64,000 nucleotides of DNA from Selenomonas ruminantium subsp. lactilytica TAM6421 (GTDB taxonomy: Bacteria; Bacillota; Negativicutes; Selenomonadales; Selenomonadaceae). The stretch lies in the NCBI RefSeq assembly GCF_000284095.1, contig NC_017078.1:1-64000 (forward strand), written 5' to 3'. A program made the translations under genes and the position numbers. The stretch's first letter is position 1. Every line of letters begins with the position of its first letter. This document shows, in pieces, positions 37,606 to 47,028 of this stretch. Below the pieces are notes generated by a model that saw nothing but the letters and a program-made list of their open reading frames with translations, was not told the DNA's origin and did not search any database.

Positions 37606-37636
37606 TTGACTTGAAGTTCACTCAAGGGTATAGACT
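37606..37636 (+). promoter_or_regulatory. MerR-type promoter of the DXS-like gene
   Basis: TTGACT (37606-37611), 19-bp spacer TGAAGTTCACTCAAGGGTA, TAGACT (37631-37636). The dyad is imperfect on its right arm. Confidence 0.75.
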
Positions 37637-37681
37637 TACAGGCATCAGTTGAATGAAAGATGTTTGTAAAGGAGTAAATTC

Positions 37682-39169
37682 ATGTATTTAGAGAAAGTCA
37701 ATAGTCCTCAGGATATTAAAGGTTTTTCTGCAGAGCAGCGCAAGGCACTGGCACAGGAAATGCGGGATGCCATGCTGAAACGAGCCAGCATCCACGGTGG
37801 CCACTTCGGCCCGGATTTTGGGATTGTGGAGGCGGTCATTGCCCTGCATACGGTGTTTGACTCGCCAAAGGATAAATTTGTCTTTGACATTTCCCATCAG
37901 GCCTATCCCCATAAGATGCTGACGGGACGCAGGGATGCTTACCTTTACGAAGAGCATTATGATGATGTGTCGGGCTACACCAACCCGGAGGAAAGCGAGC
38001 ATGATATGTTCAATGTTGGCCACACATCCACTTCCATCAGTTTGGCCACTGGTCTGGCCAAGGCCCGCGACCTCAAGGGGGACAAGGAGAATATCGTTGC
38101 CATTATCGGCGATGGTTCCATGAGTGGCGGCGAGGCTTTGGAAGGGCTGGATACGGCCGGGGAAATGAAGTCCAATCTGATCATTGTGTTCAACGATAAT
38201 GACCAGAGCATTGCTGAGGTTCATGGCGGCATGTATAAGGGCTTCAAAGAGCTGCGTGATACCAACGGTAAGTCAGAGCGTAATCTGTTCAAGGCAATGG
38301 GGCTTGATTACCGGTTCGTCGCTGACGGCAATGATACAGAAACACTGATATCTGCTTTTGAAGAGGTTAAGGATATTGACCATCCGGTGGTAGTGCATAT
38401 CGTCACTCAAAAGGGAAAAGGCTATAAGTTTGCCGAAGAGAACAAAGAAGACTGGCATTGGCATATGCCCTTTGATATTGAAACGGGCGAGGTCAAGCAG
38501 GCGCTGGTTGATCCCTACGCAGAGCAGACCGCCGAAACTTTCCTGCGGCTGGCCAAGGAAGATAAGAAATTCATTGCCATCTCTGCAGCTACTCCAGCCA
38601 GCATGGGGCTTACGCAAGCTCGTCGTGAGGAACTTGGAGAACACTACATTGACGTTGGCATTGCTGAGGAGCAGGCTGTGGCCATGGCTTCCGGGTTGGC
38701 GCGCAATGGCGCTCATCCCGTATTTGGCGATTATGCTTCCTTCTTCCAGCGCACTTATGACCAGCTGGCGCAGGATGTCTGTGTCAACAACAGCCCCGCA
38801 ACCTTCCTGGTGTTCTGGGCCTCCATGTACGGCATGAACGATGTGACGCACCTGGGTTTCTATGATATTCCCATGATGAGCAATATCCCGAACCTCGTGT
38901 ATCTGGCACCGACTTCCCCGGAAGAATATCAAGCCATGCTGGACTGGGCCATTCCGCAGGATAAATATCCCGTGGCTATCCGCGTCCCCCATGCCATGGT
39001 GGGCAGCTCCAAGCGTCCGGTGCGCAAGTCTTATGACGAACTCAATCGGTACGAAGTGGTGAAGGAAGGCAGCCATGTAGCCCTGATCGGCTTGGGCAAT
39101 TTCTATAATCTGGCGGAAGAAGCAGCGACCAAACTCAAAGAACAGGGCATCGTGAAGTGGGGTATGTAG
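37682..39169 (+). CDS. DXS/transketolase-like thiamine enzyme, C-terminally truncated
   Basis: 495 aa, resembling 1-deoxyxylulose-5-phosphate synthase paralogues of ~580-620 aa. Thiamine diphosphate binding motif GDGSMSGGEALEGLDTAGEM-N (GDG...N), GHTSTSISLATGLA, and the pyrimidine domain with DVGIAEEQAVAMASGLA (catalytic Glu) and YASFFQRTYDQLAQD. The third domain breaks off after LKEQGIVKWGM, about 90 residues early, inside a 13-bp hairpin. It may still be active since the third domain is not catalytic. The MerR-type promoter and AAAGGAG (37668-37674) indicate regulated expression. Confidence 0.8.
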   Translation: MYLEKVNSPQDIKGFSAEQRKALAQEMRDAMLKRASIHGGHFGPDFGIVEAVIALHTVFDSPKDKFVFDISHQAYPHKMLTGRRDAYLYEEHYDDVSGYTNPEESEHDMFNVGHTSTSISLATGLAKARDLKGDKENIVAIIGDGSMSGGEALEGLDTAGEMKSNLIIVFNDNDQSIAEVHGGMYKGFKELRDTNGKSERNLFKAMGLDYRFVADGNDTETLISAFEEVKDIDHPVVVHIVTQKGKGYKFAEENKEDWHWHMPFDIETGEVKQALVDPYAEQTAETFLRLAKEDKKFIAISAATPASMGLTQARREELGEHYIDVGIAEEQAVAMASGLARNGAHPVFGDYASFFQRTYDQLAQDVCVNNSPATFLVFWASMYGMNDVTHLGFYDIPMMSNIPNLVYLAPTSPEEYQAMLDWAIPQDKYPVAIRVPHAMVGSSKRPVRKSYDELNRYEVVKEGSHVALIGLGNFYNLAEEAATKLKEQGIVKWGM

Positions 39170-39197
39170 TATTGTACCCTTTCACGATGCCCTTTTC
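39144..39197 (+). terminator. Hairpin enclosing the stop codon of the DXS-like gene
   Basis: AGGGCATCGTGAA (39144-39156) pairs perfectly with 39181-39193, with an inner GGGTA/TACCC stem, followed by TTTC. The TAG stop lies in the loop, so the left arm is coding. Confidence 0.75.
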
Positions 39198-39284
39198 TTG
39201 TTCCCCGCTTACGGACTTGAGGCAGGAATCCGGAAAGTGTTGGCGAATATCCACTATAACGGGAGCAAGTATTCATATAGACAA

Positions 39285-39373
39285 GGATGTTTCCTGGATG
39301 GCGAAGCTCAGCTCCAGAAGGGGGCCCATGATAAAGATCTCTTTGCATCTGTTCACCTTAAACGGGTGTGGTG
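39285..39373 (+). pseudogene. 3' end of a lost autotransporter gene
   Basis: Encodes FLDGEAQLQKGAHDKDLFAS and VHLKRVW-stop, matching the last 27 residues of the autotransporter that follows (42987-43075), with about six base differences over 80 bp. No further upstream homology is visible. Confidence 0.85.
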
Positions 39374-39412
39374 AGAAGGATTTCTACCGTCAGGAGAGGA
39401 AGGAGCACAAGG

Positions 39413-42400
39413 ATGAGAAAATCCCAAAAACTGGCAATATTGGCAGCCTTGACAGCAGGGTTAAACTTTTGCGGCCACGTTGAAGCCTATGATTCCGATA
39501 GCGTAGATTTTGGCGGCAGGCAATTTATTGACTTTGCCTTTTTAAATACAGGGGAAAAGATTTCAAATATAACCGATGATTCAGGCTCGGGGTACGCACT
39601 GCCGCTGAGTCTCAGGGACGCGATAAAATCTGCCACCACCTACTGGTCAGAAATGCTGGGGCCAAGGTCGGGATTCACTTCTCCCTGGCAGATTATAGTT
39701 GTCACGCAGGACAACTACCAAAATGCCAATGCTATCACAGCTTCAATTAAAGACGGAACTATGGTTAATGATAACTATGTTGCCCAAATGTTGCAGGGAA
39801 AAATGAATCTTGATTATCTGGATATTGAAAAATTGAAAACGGATACTACTGATAAGGTGGGCACATATGCTTTTTCAAGCATCAGCATAGGACAGCATTT
39901 TGGTGCCAATCGTGACGGCGCTCCTGAGGGGTGGTGGGTGGATTCGGACACGGTGCTTCCCATCAATGAACAAGCCGCTGATTTTGTCGGCTGCTTCCGT
40001 CATGAACTGGTACATGCCCTGGGGGTGAGTGCCAGCACAGAGTATTGTGACTGGAACGGAAAGGCAGTAAAGGAGAAAGTTACCTATGTCGATGGTGTCA
40101 GTACGCTGGCCTTGGCCAGATTTACAAATACCGAAGACGAGGACTTTTGGAATCTCCATCTGGTGGACCAGAACGGAAATCATGGCAAGCCAGGTATGAT
40201 GATCGTGACTACTGAAGGTTTTAACCTTTTAAAGGCAAAGAATCCAGACCTTAAGGAATCGGATTGCTTTATTGTAGATCTGGGAAATTTTGCCTATTTT
40301 GTAGGGGACAATGTAACGGATGCCCTGGCAGGGGCAACCTTCAACGGCGTTTCCGGCATACCTACCAACGCTTTTGAAATGAAAAGGGATGGCAGCGCCT
40401 ATAAGCAAGATTTTGAAGGCTCCCACTTCCAGACAGCTGGTGTGCAAAGCCATCGTTTTTATACCAACTATACCACCTTCATGGAGGTGGAGTTGGCGGC
40501 CCTGCAGGATTTGGGCTATGATTTCGACAGAAAGGCGTATTTCGGACGTTCTGTTTATGGCAACGGTTTGACCATCGACAATACCCAGGGATATTCTGCG
40601 AGAAATTCTGACGGCACGGCTTATCTTGAAAATACTTACAGTCAGGTTCCTCTGGGAATTGGTCTCCACGTTTACGGAGCGAATAACAATATTACCCAGT
40701 CCGCAGATATTTTGACACAAGGCGTTGGCGCAACAGGCATCCGGGTAGATGGCGAAGGCAATACGATAAATGTTCCCGCATCAATTGAAATCCATGGGGA
40801 CGGTTATAGGGGGAAGGGAATCTTATTTGCCTATGGCCGCCAGCAAAATCTCAATTTGGCGGGAAATGTGACGGCCAATGGGACAGGCGGCAATGCGGTG
40901 GAATTCAACTTTGGCTCAAGCTCCAATGGAGCCCTTGATGAATACCGTGGCTCCTACATTCGCTACAGTCGTGGAGTCAGTGCCTACACCGGCGAAATCA
41001 CCAAGGCGGAAAATAAAGTCCTGAACGATATGAACAGCAACACTTACAATGCCTCAGCCGATGAATTGAAGGGGGAATTGATTACAGACTTCAATTTGTC
41101 CGGCAAAATTTCCGGCAGTGAAAATGCAATCTATATTGGCAGAAATGCCTTTGTCAAAAATATCAACGTGAATAAAGGGGCAGAAATAAGCGGCGCTATC
41201 ACTTCTGATTGGAAGCATTTTTCTGAAGAACAGGGAATTTTCGATACGGAAAAAAACACCACCTATCAGGAACAAAATAGGGACACTAATGAAGTGGAGA
41301 CAAAGAACGGAATCATCAAGCCCTTGCTGATTCAATATAACGGAGGCGAGTACGCTTATGCCGACTATATCCCCGACTTGGTGACTAACTTGAACTTTGA
41401 TATGCAGGATGGGGCCATGCTCTATCAAGGAAATGTCAGTGGCTCCGACAATATGAAGATGAACGTGAAGAGTGGCAATCTGGTATATATGGGAACGGCA
41501 GATGTTGTTCATTTAAATGTTTCAAAGGGAGCCGGGCTTTTCGGTGGAACCTATACCGTAAATGATATGACCTCACGCATGGCAGAGGGCTTTTCAGATG
41601 AGACCACAGGCAAGTTCATTAACCACGGCACCATTGGCGCTTACTCTGCCGATACCAGCATGTCCATTACGGGAAATCTCGTTTCCGATGGTACTTTGAG
41701 CGCTTACGGCGGCGGTTCTCAGGGGAATATCTCCGTCAGTGGTACAGCGAATCTGGAGGGCTCCACGATTTCTGCTACAAATGCCCTGCCTGATGAAAAC
41801 TTGAACGTGCTGAAGGCCGGAACGCTAATAGGTAATTTGGCGAATCCTGACGGAAAGCCCTGTGCTGTAACGGGGATGCTCTCGACCACGGGTTTCATAG
41901 AAGGAAACACGTTGAAGGTTCGAACACATTCCGCCAACAATCTCGGAGAAATGACAGCAGAGCAGGCCGATGCCTATGATGCCATGGACGCCATGCAGAA
42001 GAGCCTCGTGGGGGATACCCGGCGAAATGAGATGCGTAACCTCTACAGTCTTAGCCCATCAGCTGCGAAACATGCTCTCACGGGAATTGGTTCATCGGCA
42101 GCGCCGCAGATGGCTTCCCTTGTCCAGCAGAGCACCGTTGCCGGCCGTGTGATTTCTGACCGCCTGAGCACGGCATTTTCCACCCGGCCAGCGGAGGTGA
42201 CCGTTCCGGTGAGTCATTTCGCGGATGATGGAGATGAGAAGGGTATCAAGATGAGCACGGATCTCCCCATGGCACAGGATAATAATGCCTGGGTGAAGTT
42301 CACCAAGAATTGGGGCAATCTCAGGGGCGGTACAAACTATCATGGCAGCGCCATATCGGGAGGATATGACCGTCTGCTCAACGACAACTGGAGGGGCGGC

Positions 42401-43075
42401 GTCTTCGTGAGCTACCAGTCAACGGGCTTTGGAGCAGACTCCGGCAAAGGAAGCATCTACGATACGCGGTTTGGCGTTTATGCTGGTTATCATAAGAATG
42501 CTGCTGATGCCTATCTCTATGCGGACTACGGCTGGATTCGGAACAAGCTGCATCGCAGTATTGGGACGCTCGGTCTTAGCACAGAGGCGCAGTACGATTC
42601 CCAGCTGGCAGAAATCGGAGGAGAGTATAAGTATGACCTCCACGCAAATGACGGCAGGACTTGGCATGTCAGCCCCTACACCAACCTCCAGCTTTCCTGG
42701 CTGAATCAGAAGGCCTACGCGGAAAATGGCGCGGGCATCTTCAACCAGCATGTTTCAGGGCAGCACAACACCTATTTTGCGGGACAGCTGGGTGTGGAAC
42801 TGAAACGTTATCTGAAGTGTGGCAGCTATGGCATGCGCCTGGGGGTGAAGCATGCCTTTGCCGGGGCAGATCCAGAACTTTCCTTTAGCTATGAGGGCAA
42901 TGACAGCCGGTTCTATACCCTTCGAAACAATCAGGACAGAACCCACTTCATGCTCGCGCTATCCGGAGAGACTGAATTTGCCAAGGGCTGGTTCCTGGAT
43001 GGCGAAGCCCAGCTCCAGAAGGGTGCCCATGATAAAGACATCTTTGCATCTGTTCAGCTTAAAAGGGTGTGGTGA
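39413..43075 (+). CDS. Autotransporter with HExxH metallopeptidase-like passenger
   Basis: 1220 aa. Signal peptide (about 1-24, ending HVEA). The passenger starts with a zincin-like domain, key motif FRHELVHALGVS (H197, E198, H201), whose usual third ligand (HExxHxxGxxH) is alanine here. A long beta-helix-like region with many N/G repeats follows (about 390-850), then a helical linker and an autotransporter beta-barrel (about 940-1220) ending in Trp. It would be displayed on or released from the outer membrane. AAGGAG at 39399-39404 sets the start. It follows the remnant of a second copy. Confidence 0.88.
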   Translation: MRKSQKLAILAALTAGLNFCGHVEAYDSDSVDFGGRQFIDFAFLNTGEKISNITDDSGSGYALPLSLRDAIKSATTYWSEMLGPRSGFTSPWQIIVVTQDNYQNANAITASIKDGTMVNDNYVAQMLQGKMNLDYLDIEKLKTDTTDKVGTYAFSSISIGQHFGANRDGAPEGWWVDSDTVLPINEQAADFVGCFRHELVHALGVSASTEYCDWNGKAVKEKVTYVDGVSTLALARFTNTEDEDFWNLHLVDQNGNHGKPGMMIVTTEGFNLLKAKNPDLKESDCFIVDLGNFAYFVGDNVTDALAGATFNGVSGIPTNAFEMKRDGSAYKQDFEGSHFQTAGVQSHRFYTNYTTFMEVELAALQDLGYDFDRKAYFGRSVYGNGLTIDNTQGYSARNSDGTAYLENTYSQVPLGIGLHVYGANNNITQSADILTQGVGATGIRVDGEGNTINVPASIEIHGDGYRGKGILFAYGRQQNLNLAGNVTANGTGGNAVEFNFGSSSNGALDEYRGSYIRYSRGVSAYTGEITKAENKVLNDMNSNTYNASADELKGELITDFNLSGKISGSENAIYIGRNAFVKNINVNKGAEISGAITSDWKHFSEEQGIFDTEKNTTYQEQNRDTNEVETKNGIIKPLLIQYNGGEYAYADYIPDLVTNLNFDMQDGAMLYQGNVSGSDNMKMNVKSGNLVYMGTADVVHLNVSKGAGLFGGTYTVNDMTSRMAEGFSDETTGKFINHGTIGAYSADTSMSITGNLVSDGTLSAYGGGSQGNISVSGTANLEGSTISATNALPDENLNVLKAGTLIGNLANPDGKPCAVTGMLSTTGFIEGNTLKVRTHSANNLGEMTAEQADAYDAMDAMQKSLVGDTRRNEMRNLYSLSPSAAKHALTGIGSSAAPQMASLVQQSTVAGRVISDRLSTAFSTRPAEVTVPVSHFADDGDEKGIKMSTDLPMAQDNNAWVKFTKNWGNLRGGTNYHGSAISGGYDRLLNDNWRGGVFVSYQSTGFGADSGKGSIYDTRFGVYAGYHKNAADAYLYADYGWIRNKLHRSIGTLGLSTEAQYDSQLAEIGGEYKYDLHANDGRTWHVSPYTNLQLSWLNQKAYAENGAGIFNQHVSGQHNTYFAGQLGVELKRYLKCGSYGMRLGVKHAFAGADPELSFSYEGNDSRFYTLRNNQDRTHFMLALSGETEFAKGWFLDGEAQLQKGAHDKDIFASVQLKRVW

Positions 43076-43141
43076 CTCAGTTCATCAAGTACATATGAAT
43101 TGCCTTGCTTAAATAGGCATAAGGGATTAAATATAATGATT

Positions 43142-43174
43142 TTTGACCAGTCAAATGACTGGTCAAATTTTTTA
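43142..43174 (+). terminator. Palindromic terminator after the autotransporter
   Basis: TTTGACCAGTCA (43142-43153) pairs with 43156-43167 and runs into T6. A near copy lies at 53879-53910. Confidence 0.75.
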
Positions 43175-43183
43175 CAAAATATA

Positions 43184-43243
43184 TTGACATAGTGTCATTA
43201 TAACCCTATAATACAAAGTGTCAATAAAAGTTACATTGTGTCA
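43184..43243 (+). promoter_or_regulatory. Promoter and double TetR-type operator of the tetR gene
   Basis: TTGACA (43184-43189), 17-bp spacer, TATAAT (43207-43212). The palindrome TGACATAGTGTCA (43185-43197) covers the -35 box, and TTACATTGTGTCA (43231-43243) lies 46 bp downstream. The same pair flanks the promoter at 45630. Confidence 0.8.
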
Positions 43244-43267
43244 TTTTACTGCGACGGAGGAATATAT

Positions 43268-43903
43268 ATGCCAAAGATATCGGAAGAAGAGATGCTGGCA
43301 CGGCGGGAAAGTATTGTCGATGCCTGTGCCAAACTGTATGAGACGATGAGTTTCAAGGACATCACCCTGAAGGAAGTTGGGAAGGTCACGACCTTCAACC
43401 GCACTGCCATCTACAACTATTTCAACACCAAGGAGGAAATCTTCCTGGCGCTGATGCAGCGGGAGTATGAATTATGGGTGGCAGACTTAGAGGGCATGAT
43501 GGCAGCGCATGCTGCTATGAGTCGGGAAGAACTGGCCTCTGCGCTGGCACATTCATTGGAGAAACGGCAGCGTCTGCTGAAACTTCTGTCCATGAATCAC
43601 TTTGATATGGAGGAGAACAGCCGTCATGAGAATCTGGTAGAATTCAAGAAAGCTTATGGTGCTTCCATCAAGGCGGTGCATCGTTGTCTGGATAAGTATT
43701 GTCCGGAGATGAGCGAGGAGGAAAAGACAAGCTTCCTTTATGCCTATTTTCCCTTTATGTACGGCATCTACCCCTATGTGATGGTTACCGACAAGCAGCG
43801 GCAGGCCATGGAGGAGGCCGATGTAGGTTTTCGTTACTATTCGATTTACGAAATCACCTACAACTGCCTGCGCAAGCTGCTAGGCGTCGAGAAGAGCGTG
43901 TAA
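43268..43903 (+). CDS. TetR-family transcriptional regulator
   Basis: 211 aa. N-terminal helix-turn-helix: ARRESIVDACAKLYETMSF, ITLKEVGKVTTFNRTAIYNYFNTKEEIF; the rest is an all-helical ligand domain with aromatic residues (FLYAYFPFMYGIYPYVM). GGAGG lies 7 nt before ATG 43268. It leads an operon with an FMN reductase and an amidohydrolase. The palindromes around its promoter and at three other local promoters make it the likely repressor of those genes. Inducer unknown. Confidence 0.92.
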   Translation: MPKISEEEMLARRESIVDACAKLYETMSFKDITLKEVGKVTTFNRTAIYNYFNTKEEIFLALMQREYELWVADLEGMMAAHAAMSREELASALAHSLEKRQRLLKLLSMNHFDMEENSRHENLVEFKKAYGASIKAVHRCLDKYCPEMSEEEKTSFLYAYFPFMYGIYPYVMVTDKQRQAMEEADVGFRYYSIYEITYNCLRKLLGVEKSV

Positions 43904-43942
43904 GATGGACCAAATCCGTTGAATGTGTAAGGAGGAGCGAAA

Positions 43943-44500
43943 ATGAAAGTTTTGGTAATGCATGGCAGCAAGCGCAAGAATGGCAATACGGGGCTGCTGG
44001 CTGGTGAGTTTATCCGTGGTGCCGAGGAGGCTGGCCATCAGGTAGAGCGGGTGGAACTGGGCGATATGAAGTTCGGTGACTGTCTGGGCTGTATGGCTTG
44101 CTGGAAGAATCCGGGTAAGTGTGTGCAGAAGGATGATATGACAGCGGTACTGGAAAAATTTGGGCAGGCGGATGCAATCGTGTTTGCTTCTCCCATGTAT
44201 TTCTTTTCCTGGACCAGCCTGATGAAGCGTGGCATCGACAGACTGTATCCTTATATGACCATTGCCAAGGATAAGACCTTTTACCTTATCGTGGCAGGGG
44301 GCGTGCCGGAAGAAAAGCTTTTTGACAATATGCTGCAGGATTTCCAGAAATATGTGGAATGTTTCAATATGCATGGCGGCGTGAATAACCGCAATGGCGG
44401 TCATATCCTGGGCAAGGGCACACTGGCTCCGGGAAATGTAAAGGAAAGTTCTGCCATGCAGGAAGCCTATGAGATGGGGAAGAATCTCGGCAAAAACTAA
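43943..44500 (+). CDS. NADPH-dependent FMN reductase/flavodoxin-family protein
   Basis: 185-aa flavodoxin-fold protein: VLVMHGSKRKNGNTGLLAGEF (FMN phosphate loop), CLGCMACWKNPGKCV with a cysteine cluster resembling iron-sulfur flavoproteins, and FASPMYFFSWTSLMKRGIDR. It probably reduces quinones, iron or other small molecules with FMN. GGAGGAG precedes the ATG. It lies between tetR and the amidohydrolase gene, spacing 40 bp each side. Confidence 0.85.
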   Translation: MKVLVMHGSKRKNGNTGLLAGEFIRGAEEAGHQVERVELGDMKFGDCLGCMACWKNPGKCVQKDDMTAVLEKFGQADAIVFASPMYFFSWTSLMKRGIDRLYPYMTIAKDKTFYLIVAGGVPEEKLFDNMLQDFQKYVECFNMHGGVNNRNGGHILGKGTLAPGNVKESSAMQEAYEMGKNLGKN

Positions 44501-44541
44501 AGGCTGAAGCCGGTTTTTCATGTTTTAGGAGCTATAGGATA

Positions 44542-45603
44542 ATGAAAAGACGCGATTTCTTGAAAGTAAGCGCCTTGGGCGCATTGGCACTCTTGGGCAC
44601 AGGTGGCGGTCTGCTCGAAACGGCTGCTGCCTCGCCGCAGGAGGTAAGGCTTCCACGTGGGCGCAAGATTGATATGCATGCTCATGCCATGCTGCCAAGT
44701 TATATAGAAGGGTTGCAGGAGCTGGGCATAGATGCGGCAGCGGAGGAAGGCTATCCCTTACCCAAGTGGTCGGAGGAAGCGCATCTGGCCTTCATGTCAG
44801 AGGCGGGAATTGACTATACGGTGCTGTCGCAAGCCACGCCGCATATTTACAATGGGGACGAAAAACTGTCCTGCAAGGTGGCACGGCGGATAAATGTGGA
44901 AACAGCGGCATTATGTCAAAATTATCCGGACAAATTCGGTTTTGTGGCGGCTCTGCCCTTCCCAGCCATTGATGGTTCCATCGAGGAAATAGCTTACGCT
45001 ATGGATGAATTAGGAGCCATCGGCGTGAAGGTGCCCAGCAATGCCCAGGGAATCTATCTGGGGGATGAACGCTGGGAGAAAATCTTTGCCGAGCTTGACC
45101 GCCGCAAGGCGCTGGTCATCGTCCATCCCAGTCCCGCCCCGCAGCTACCAAGGCAGGGGACGGTAACGGGCAGGGTTATGGCGCTCTACGAGTATCCGGC
45201 AGATACCACCAGAGCGATGCTGAATCTGCTCGCCAGCGGCATGCTGGAACGCTATCCCCGGATAAAACTGGTAGTGCCCCATTGCGGCTCCTTCCTGCCC
45301 TATATGAAGCAGCGGGCAAAAGCCATGTTTGCCATGCTTGCCGGGATGAATATGATGGAGCCGGTGGATATGGAAAAAAGCATGGGCAATCTCTATTTTG
45401 ACCTGGCCGGAGATCCCATGCCCGATGCGCTGGACATGCTATTGAAGATTACGGATCAGGAGCATATCCTGTATGGCAGTGATTATCCCTATGTACCAGC
45501 ACCGGTGCTGCTCCAGAAGAAAGCGGCTTTGGACAGGGAACTTGCCCAGCGTGAATGGCTGGAACAGATATATTGTCAAAATTCGCAAAAGTTGATTTCT
45601 TAA
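44542..45603 (+). CDS. Tat-exported amidohydrolase (ACMSD-like)
   Basis: 353 aa. It opens MKRRDFLKVSALGALALLG, a Tat leader. The mature part is an amidohydrolase_2 barrel with metal ligands in KIDMHAHAM (HxH), VIVHPSPAP, VVPHCGSF and YGSDYPY (Asp). This family decarboxylates or hydrolyses aromatic and unsaturated acids. Periplasmic location is inferred from the signal. It is third in the tetR operon. Confidence 0.85.
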   Translation: MKRRDFLKVSALGALALLGTGGGLLETAAASPQEVRLPRGRKIDMHAHAMLPSYIEGLQELGIDAAAEEGYPLPKWSEEAHLAFMSEAGIDYTVLSQATPHIYNGDEKLSCKVARRINVETAALCQNYPDKFGFVAALPFPAIDGSIEEIAYAMDELGAIGVKVPSNAQGIYLGDERWEKIFAELDRRKALVIVHPSPAPQLPRQGTVTGRVMALYEYPADTTRAMLNLLASGMLERYPRIKLVVPHCGSFLPYMKQRAKAMFAMLAGMNMMEPVDMEKSMGNLYFDLAGDPMPDALDMLLKITDQEHILYGSDYPYVPAPVLLQKKAALDRELAQREWLEQIYCQNSQKLIS

Positions 45604-45629
45604 TAGCGAAAATTTTTTTACTTTTAATA

Positions 45630-45688
45630 TTGACATAGTGTCATTTAGAGAATATAATACAATCATCAAAAAAAGTTACACGGTGTCA
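45630..45688 (+). promoter_or_regulatory. Promoter and double TetR-type operator of the first aldo/keto reductase
   Basis: TTGACA (45630-45635), 17-bp spacer, TATAAT (45653-45658); TGACATAGTGTCA (45631-45643) over the -35 box and TTACACGGTGTCA (45676-45688) downstream, 45 bp apart. Confidence 0.8.
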
Positions 45689-45714
45689 TTTAAAGCGCGA
45701 GAGGAGCATATACA

Positions 45715-46665
45715 ATGAGTGAGAAGAAAATGCCGAAAATAGCTTTGGGGGCCTGGTCCTGGGGTTCTGGTGCAGTTGGCGGTGATCAGGTGTTTGGCAA
45801 TCATCTGGAAAAGGAAGATTTGCAGCCGATTTTTGACGCGGCCATGCAGAACGGGCTGAACCTTTGGGATACGGCCACGGTTTATGGCATGGGGGCTTCG
45901 GAGGATATTCTGGGCAGTTTCGTGCGTCAGGTCAAGGCTGAGGATGTCATTATCTCCACCAAATTCACGCCGCAGATTGCGGGGATGTATGAAGATTCTA
46001 TGGCAAAGATGGCAGAGGCAAGCTGCCAGCGTCTGGGTATTGATGTGATTGATATTTACTGGATTCACAATCCCATGGATGTGGAGCGCTGGACACCGGA
46101 ACTTATTTCCCTGCTGAAAGCTGGCAAGGTTAAGCAGGTGGGCGTGTCCAATCATGACCTGTCTCAGATCAAGCGGGCTAACGAAATCCTGCAGGCAGAG
46201 GGCTTCAAGGTTTCTGCGGTGCAGAACCATTTCAGCCTGCTCAATCGTTCCTCAGAGCGGGCAGGAATCCTGAAATATTGCAAGGAAAATGATATCAAGT
46301 TCTTTGCCTATATGGTATTGGAACAGGGCGCGCTTTCCGGCAAGTACGATACAAAACATCCCTTCCCCGCAGGTTCTGACCGTGCCAAGAGTTATAATCC
46401 CATTTTGGCACAGCTGGAAGACCTTACGGCGGAGATGGCAAAAATCGGTGAAGCGCATGGCCTCAGCGTGGCACAGGTTGGCACGGCCTGGGCAATCTCC
46501 AAGGGGGTACTGCCCATTATCGGCGTGACTAAGGTACGCCATGTGGAAGACGCGGCCAAAGCTGCTAGCGTAACGCTTGATGCAGAGGAAATTTCTCGTT
46601 TGGAAGAGCTGGCGGATAAAGCCAATGTCTCCACCATCCGTGAATGGGAAAAGAAAATGGACTGA
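45715..46665 (+). CDS. Aldo/keto reductase
   Basis: 316-aa NADPH-dependent TIM-barrel reductase. N-terminal LGAWSWGSGAVGGDQ, catalytic-type WDTATVYGMGASEDILG (Asp, Tyr), KFTP (Lys), YWIHNPMD (His), and the cofactor region SKGVLPIIGVTKVRHVEDA. It resembles plant-type and YhdN/YajO-like general aldehyde or ketone reductases. GAGAGGAG precedes the ATG, and the TetR-type operator pair controls it. Confidence 0.9.
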   Translation: MSEKKMPKIALGAWSWGSGAVGGDQVFGNHLEKEDLQPIFDAAMQNGLNLWDTATVYGMGASEDILGSFVRQVKAEDVIISTKFTPQIAGMYEDSMAKMAEASCQRLGIDVIDIYWIHNPMDVERWTPELISLLKAGKVKQVGVSNHDLSQIKRANEILQAEGFKVSAVQNHFSLLNRSSERAGILKYCKENDIKFFAYMVLEQGALSGKYDTKHPFPAGSDRAKSYNPILAQLEDLTAEMAKIGEAHGLSVAQVGTAWAISKGVLPIIGVTKVRHVEDAAKAASVTLDAEEISRLEELADKANVSTIREWEKKMD

Positions 46666-46681
46666 TAGGGGATAATGTTAT

Positions 46682-46984
46682 TTGATTGGCGACTTAGTGA
46701 CTTGTACTGCTGAAGTTATTTATGTAGGGCATACTTCCATGGAAGTGGCGGTTAATGTGGAAGTGGAAGTGCTGGAGGCTGACCAGGGACCGCAGCATGC
46801 GCTGTCCGCGTATTTCACCATGGTGGCATTAGACCGCAATGGCCGTCCCATGGCCGTGCCGCCGTTGGAACTTGAAACCGAAGAAGAAAAGGCAGCTTTC
46901 GAGGCTGCTAAAAAACGCCATGAGCTTTACCATCAGCGAAAAAAACAGCGGGAAGAAGCGGCTGCGCGTGTGATTGGCAAATGA
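46682..46984 (+). pseudogene. Acyl-CoA thioesterase C-terminal fragment
   Basis: 100 aa: GDLVTCTAEVIYVGHTSMEV, FTMVALDRNGRPMAVPPLEL match the second half of BACH/YciA-type hotdog thioesterases of ~160 aa. The first half with the catalytic Asp and HGG is absent. A TTG at 46682, 9 nt after AGGGGA, could still start translation, so a short product is possible. It lies 16 bp after the aldo/keto reductase gene. Confidence 0.7.
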
Positions 46985-47028
46985 AATAATACTCGACTTG
47001 AAGTTCATAAGACAGGAGGATGGCAGGA

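Noticed and set aside
43142-43167. TTTGACCAGTCA palindromes (also 53879) as TetR operators
   Set aside because: Both follow gene ends and run into T tracts, so terminators fit better; they do not match TGACA-N3-TGTCA.
46463-46762. Separate hypothetical gene in the region downstream of the aldo/keto reductase
   Set aside because: Only the thioesterase fragment frame is supported; other frames are shadows.
46993-47017. Sixth MerR-type promoter before the esterase gene
   Set aside because: Only the left half (CGACTTGAAGTTCA) is kept, the right arm and a -10 are missing and the ribosome site is too near.
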